DNA of 8,027 bases from contig JAPUIC010000084.1 in the NCBI GenBank assembly GCA_027297425.1, positions 1 through 8,027 on the forward strand. Direction: 5' to 3'. The notes under the pieces were generated by a model that saw nothing but the letters and a program-made list of their open reading frames with translations, searched no databases and was not told the DNA's origin. Each line of letters begins with the position of its first letter. Within the stretch, counting starts at the first letter, position 1. The DNA is from Nitrososphaerota archaeon. GTDB lineage: Archaea > Thermoproteota > Nitrososphaeria > Nitrososphaerales > JAPUIC01. Positions 5,936 to 8,027 of the stretch are shown piece after piece. A program made the position numbers and the translations under genes.

Positions 5936-7270
5936 CTAGCCAATCCCGCTCGCAGGGATCATGAGATTTCCGCCTTCCTCCTCAAAAAGTTCATTGATGG
6001 TTTGCCTGCGTCGAGTCAACACGTATTCAGAATCAGAGGTTCTCGCCAATATTGGTGGTTTGGTCATGCAATGGAAAGGCATGTTGAAGACTACAGAATA
6101 TGCCCCGACATTACGGAATACGACAAACTTACCAGGATCAGCACCCTGCAGTTTTGATATTGGGGATATTGGGAAGATATCATAGGTATCACATAGCCGT
6201 CCTGCTAGGTTTAGCTTAAAATGATCTGTCTGATCTGAGGGTGGTATGACTTCTTGCGGGTATTCTTGACGTAGGAGTGCAGCATCAAGCAGAAGATGAT
6301 AACCAGCATCGACGAAAATGAATTTTTGAAATCCATGAACTTTGGTATTTACAATTTTAGAAACTAAAATGCATGCTGGCGAAGAGAGAAACCGACCACT
6401 TTCGACTATTACCGTCGTATCTGTACCTAGTCGCTCTATCATAGAGTTTAACGCAGGGCAAATCATAGATCCCATCTCGCCAGGAGTAGGGATTGGGCTC
6501 CCGTAAAATACTGGAGTTCCGCCACCTATATCGAGTACTTTTACGTCTAGATCAGGGTACTCTCTTCTCATTCGGGTGATGAAGGCTTCCAACTTTTCAA
6601 GAGCATTGACAAAACAGATAGGATTTTCTATCTGTGAACCAAGGTGAAAATGGAATCCTTCGAAATCTAATACGCTAGACATTATCTTTTTCAACAAAGT
6701 ACTGGCAGTATCAAGTGATGAACCAGAAAGCGTGACCCCAAACTTTCCTTGTCGGTACGATGCCTTCACCTCCGCGCGAACACCTACCTCAGGGTTTACT
6801 CTTATCATAACTGAGGGGGCGAGTCCAAGAGACTCAGACGCATTGATAAGATTAGTTAGTCCATTAAACGAACTTACCACGAGCCTATCGACACCCGCAG
6901 AGAGGACCTCTGCGAGCTCCTCCTCTTCTTCGGTGACGCTAGTGTAGATGATGTTTTCTGGTTTACCTGAACATTTTAGATAGAAGAAAAGTTCCCCAAC
7001 GGAAGTAATATCGAATAATAAGTTCTCTTTAATGAAGGTTCGAACTACTATCGAGTTAAAATTCGCTTTCATCGAGTAAGTTATCCTAACCAACCCAGAG
7101 TAACCACGATATGAATCCTCTAACTCTCTAAGAGAACTAATCAAGGTCGGTTGGTCGATCAAATAGAAAGGGGTTCCGTACTTTGTGGCTAATTCGATCA
7201 TATCGGCAACAGGGATCGAAGGCTTCGTCAGAGTTTGTTGTTCTAAGTAGTCGTTTACTGCCTCAACCAT
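5936..7270 (-). CDS. PLP-dependent fold-type III decarboxylase (LysA/ODC/CANSDC-like), substrate uncertain
   Basis: These enzymes decarboxylate basic amino acids (diaminopimelate, ornithine, arginine, carboxynorspermidine) with PLP in an alanine-racemase-type barrel and usually act as dimers with shared active sites. The 444-residue protein shows Lys68 in YSMKAN as the Schiff-base residue, FDITSVGE (86-93), GFHFHLGSQI (205-214), the PLP-phosphate loop DIGGGTP (247-253), and ESGRFL (290-295). On the substrate side there is LCDTYD (359-364), a Cys-x3-Asp motif, and VGAYSVVFNMPFH (388-400). Classical diaminopimelate decarboxylase usually has CESGD and a GAY..M.S.YN.R type ending, so these blocks differ and the lysA label would be unsafe. 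No lysine- or polyamine-pathway gene is adjacent. Alba is encoded 100 bases upstream on the same strand, with a TATA-like site between. Start ATG 7268-7270 lacks a Shine-Dalgarno sequence. The family call is firm; the substrate is unknown. Confidence 0.88.
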   Translation of the reverse strand: MVEAVNDYLEQQTLTKPSIPVADMIELATKYGTPFYLIDQPTLISSLRELEDSYRGYSGLVRITYSMKANFNSIVVRTFIKENLLFDITSVGELFFYLKCSGKPENIIYTSVTEEEEELAEVLSAGVDRLVVSSFNGLTNLINASESLGLAPSVMIRVNPEVGVRAEVKASYRQGKFGVTLSGSSLDTASTLLKKIMSSVLDFEGFHFHLGSQIENPICFVNALEKLEAFITRMRREYPDLDVKVLDIGGGTPVFYGSPIPTPGEMGSMICPALNSMIERLGTDTTVIVESGRFLSSPACILVSKIVNTKVHGFQKFIFVDAGYHLLLDAALLRQEYPQEVIPPSDQTDHFKLNLAGRLCDTYDIFPISPISKLQGADPGKFVVFRNVGAYSVVFNMPFHCMTKPPILARTSDSEYVLTRRRQTINELFEEEGGNLMIPASGIG

Positions 7271-7299
7271 TTCTATGTAGACACGCTGTCGATATTTTT

Positions 7300-7311
7300 C
7301 ACTTAAAAGTG
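7300..7311 (-). promoter_or_regulatory. Candidate promoter element of the decarboxylase gene
   Basis: The minus-strand ACTTTTAAGT is a self-complementary TATA-like box whose centre is about 35 bases before the decarboxylase ATG at 7270. It lies in the 100-base gap after alba, so the decarboxylase is probably transcribed at least partly on its own. The minus strand just after the alba stop is pyrimidine-rich with short T-runs (about 7345-7370), which could terminate alba transcripts, but no hairpin is evident. Confidence 0.35.
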
Positions 7312-7370
7312 TTATCCCACTACGTAAGTTGAGATAATTTCAATCTTTTCGGGGAAAATGAGAGAAAGTT

Positions 7371-7811
7371 TTACTTCTTTGCTACAATGATTTCGATGGT
7401 AGAAACGTTTCTAGCATCTTCACCCTCTCCAACGCGCTCAGTATCAATCCCGATTTTCGTGACTTCATAGTTGTTATTTCCAAGTCGTTTAACGATGACC
7501 TCTGCTACATCTACCGCCCTAGAGATGACCATACCTCTTGCCTTCAAGACGATATTGTCGCTTTGAGTCAATTGGATCAGAGCTGACGTTGCATAGGTCA
7601 TGAGTGGTTTCTTCCCAATGAAAATATTATTCGGTGGTGCTCTAGCACCCTCTCTCCGTGGTGGTGTACTAGAAGCCTCTCTCGGTGGTGGTGTACTAGA
7701 AGCCTCTCTCGGTGGTGGTGTACTAGAAGCCTCCTTAGGAGGACTTGGATCCTCTTTTGCTGTATCTGTACTCGGTTTAGCAACCGCAGTTTCTGTATTT
7801 TCTGATGACAT
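7371..7811 (-). CDS. albA: Alba-family DNA/RNA-binding chromatin protein with a repetitive N-terminal tail
   Basis: Alba is a small dimeric protein that coats archaeal DNA and also binds RNA. The core, residues 61-146, is a full Alba domain: NIFIGKKPLMTYATSAL with the paired Lys67-Lys68 corresponding to the DNA-contacting lysines of Sulfolobus Alba, IVLKARGMVISRAVDVAEVI, and the C-terminal STIEIIVAKK. Residues 1-60 are extra: a Ser/Thr/Pro/Glu-rich, presumably disordered tail with three tandem EASSTPPPR units (27-53) and a degenerate fourth (EGARAPP, 54-60). Most Alba proteins are about 90-100 residues and lack this. ATG 7811 has GAGG 11 bases upstream and a TATA-like box about 43 bases upstream, so the tail appears to be translated. 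No better internal ATG precedes the core. The gene lies 88 bases downstream of rpoK on the same strand. Confidence 0.95.
   Translation of the reverse strand: MSSENTETAVAKPSTDTAKEDPSPPKEASSTPPPREASSTPPPREASSTPPRREGARAPPNNIFIGKKPLMTYATSALIQLTQSDNIVLKARGMVISRAVDVAEVIVKRLGNNNYEVTKIGIDTERVGEGEDARNVSTIEIIVAKK
7632..7734 (-). repeat. 27-bp in-frame tandem repeat in alba (three copies plus a degenerate partial copy)
   Basis: Copies at 7654-7680, 7681-7707 and 7708-7734 differ by only one or two bases over 27, including at synonymous positions. They encode EASSTPPPR, EASSTPPPR and EASSTPPRR in protein order. A fourth, 21-base, more diverged copy at 7632-7652 encodes EGARAPP and matches at about 16 of 21 positions. 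The near-identity at silent sites suggests recent expansion by slippage or unequal exchange, and the unit length of nine codons keeps the frame. It is coding DNA with no spacers, so not CRISPR. Confidence 0.95.
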
Positions 7812-7850
7812 TTATTGCATTTCCTCAGTTAAGTTGACCTTGATTTGGCT

Positions 7851-7862
7851 ATTTAAAGTTTA
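7851..7862 (-). promoter_or_regulatory. alba promoter (BRE/TATA)
   Basis: On the minus strand AAACTTTAAATA is a good archaeal BRE-plus-TATA match. Its centre is about 43 bases before the alba ATG, predicting a leader of roughly 15-20 bases, long enough to include the weak GAGG ribosome-binding site. It overlaps one copy of a 12-bp direct repeat. Confidence 0.55.
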
Positions 7863-7898
7863 GTCGGGAGAATTTTGGATCGATTGAAAGTTTAGTCG
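7855..7898 (-). repeat. Pair of perfect 12-bp direct repeats upstream of alba
   Basis: AAAGTTTAGTCG (plus strand) occurs at 7855-7866 and again at 7887-7898, 32 bases start to start, close to three helical turns. The first copy overlaps the alba BRE/TATA region and the second ends just downstream of the rpoK stop codon. The arrangement could be an operator or a duplicated promoter-proximal element. Function is inferred only from position and phasing. Confidence 0.5.
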
Positions 7899-7899
7899 A

Positions 7900-8027
7900 T
7901 CACGACAGCCAGTCGACTGGGATATCTTCATACCTAGAATTAGGTAGCGTTCGTCTAATGGAGATGGGAAGAGCCTTTGCCTCGAGCTCAGCCATTGCCA
8001 AGGTGATCGGGTCTTTTATCTCAGGAT
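7900..8027 (-). CDS. rpoK: DNA-directed RNA polymerase subunit Rpo6/RpoK, C-terminal part (5' end outside window)
   Basis: Rpo6 (Rpb6/omega homologue) helps assemble and stabilise the archaeal RNA polymerase. Only the last 41 codons are present, ending at TGA 7902-7900. The visible residues include DPITLAMAELEAKALPISIR and then RTLPNSRYEDIPVDWLS, the hallmark Rpb6 C-terminus: a Pro-Ile near an Ala/Glu/Leu-rich helix, then I-R-R, L-P-N/D-x-x-Y-E-D and a terminal D/E-W-L. The N-terminal part, with the conserved KTKYE/ARQLA-type region of the family, would lie beyond the right edge. It is followed by alba on the same strand after 88 bases that contain an alba promoter. Confidence 0.87.
   Translation of the reverse strand, partial: PEIKDPITLAMAELEAKALPISIRRTLPNSRYEDIPVDWLS

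Noticed and set aside
5936..7270. Straight call as diaminopimelate decarboxylase (lysA)
   Set aside because: The cofactor motifs fit the superfamily, but the substrate-binding blocks differ from classical LysA and no lysine gene is nearby, so only a family-level call is made.
7654..7734. 27-bp repeats considered as a CRISPR array
   Set aside because: The copies are directly adjacent with no spacers, and they lie in frame inside alba.
7600..7863. Plus-strand reading frame of 87 codons with repeated Gly-Gly-Val-Leu-Glu-Ala units
   Set aside because: It is the antisense shadow of the alba repeat; Alba on the minus strand is unambiguous and the frame resembles no family I recognise.
7909..7920. 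Perfect 12-bp palindrome CCAGTCGACTGG
   Set aside because: It lies within the rpoK codons for the conserved Pro-Val-Asp-Trp end, so coding constraint largely explains it; no partner site was found.

Overview
The window is ordinary chromosomal DNA from an archaeon. The clearest markers are a gene for the chromatin protein Alba, the 3' end of a gene for the archaeal/eukaryotic-type RNA polymerase subunit Rpo6 (RpoK), an archaeal-type cofactor-independent phosphoglycerate mutase and a bifunctional phosphoglucose/phosphomannose isomerase. Several genes have an A/T-rich TATA-like element about 28-37 bases before the start codon and no Shine-Dalgarno sequence, as in archaea that make leaderless mRNAs. 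The gene set, including a TatA with a small C-terminal helical module, suggests a TACK-type archaeon, possibly in or near Nitrososphaeria (Thaumarchaeota). The lineage is an inference.

Layout. From 87 to about 3500, four plus-strand genes encode TatA, a short sugar-1-phosphate nucleotidyltransferase, a GlmU-like protein with a left-handed beta-helix acyltransferase domain, and the phosphoglucose/phosphomannose isomerase. The last three are tightly spaced and look like one sugar-nucleotide operon. From 3511 to 5913 lies a divergent pair: a GalT-family uridylyltransferase on the minus strand and the phosphoglycerate mutase on the plus strand, sharing a 105-base promoter region. From 5936 to the end three genes read leftward: a fold-type III PLP-dependent decarboxylase, Alba, and the truncated rpoK. 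Both convergent gene pairs are almost abutting, with 7 and 22 bases between stop codons.

How the genes fit together. The isomerase interconverts fructose-6-phosphate with glucose-6- or mannose-6-phosphate. The two nucleotidyltransferase-family proteins could turn downstream sugar-1-phosphates into activated sugars for glycans, and GalT links hexose-1-phosphates to UDP-sugars. Phosphoglycerate mutase belongs to central glycolysis/gluconeogenesis. Alba and RpoK are information-processing genes.

I found no mobile element, CRISPR array, tRNA, rRNA or defence system, and nothing I would call a wholly new system. The points most worth a second look are: a GalT whose active site reads His-Pro-His-x-Arg instead of His-Pro-His-x-Gln; an Alba with a roughly 60-residue disordered tail built from a recently expanded 27-bp tandem repeat; two perfect 12-bp direct repeats at the alba promoter; and a decarboxylase whose substrate-side motifs differ from classical LysA.
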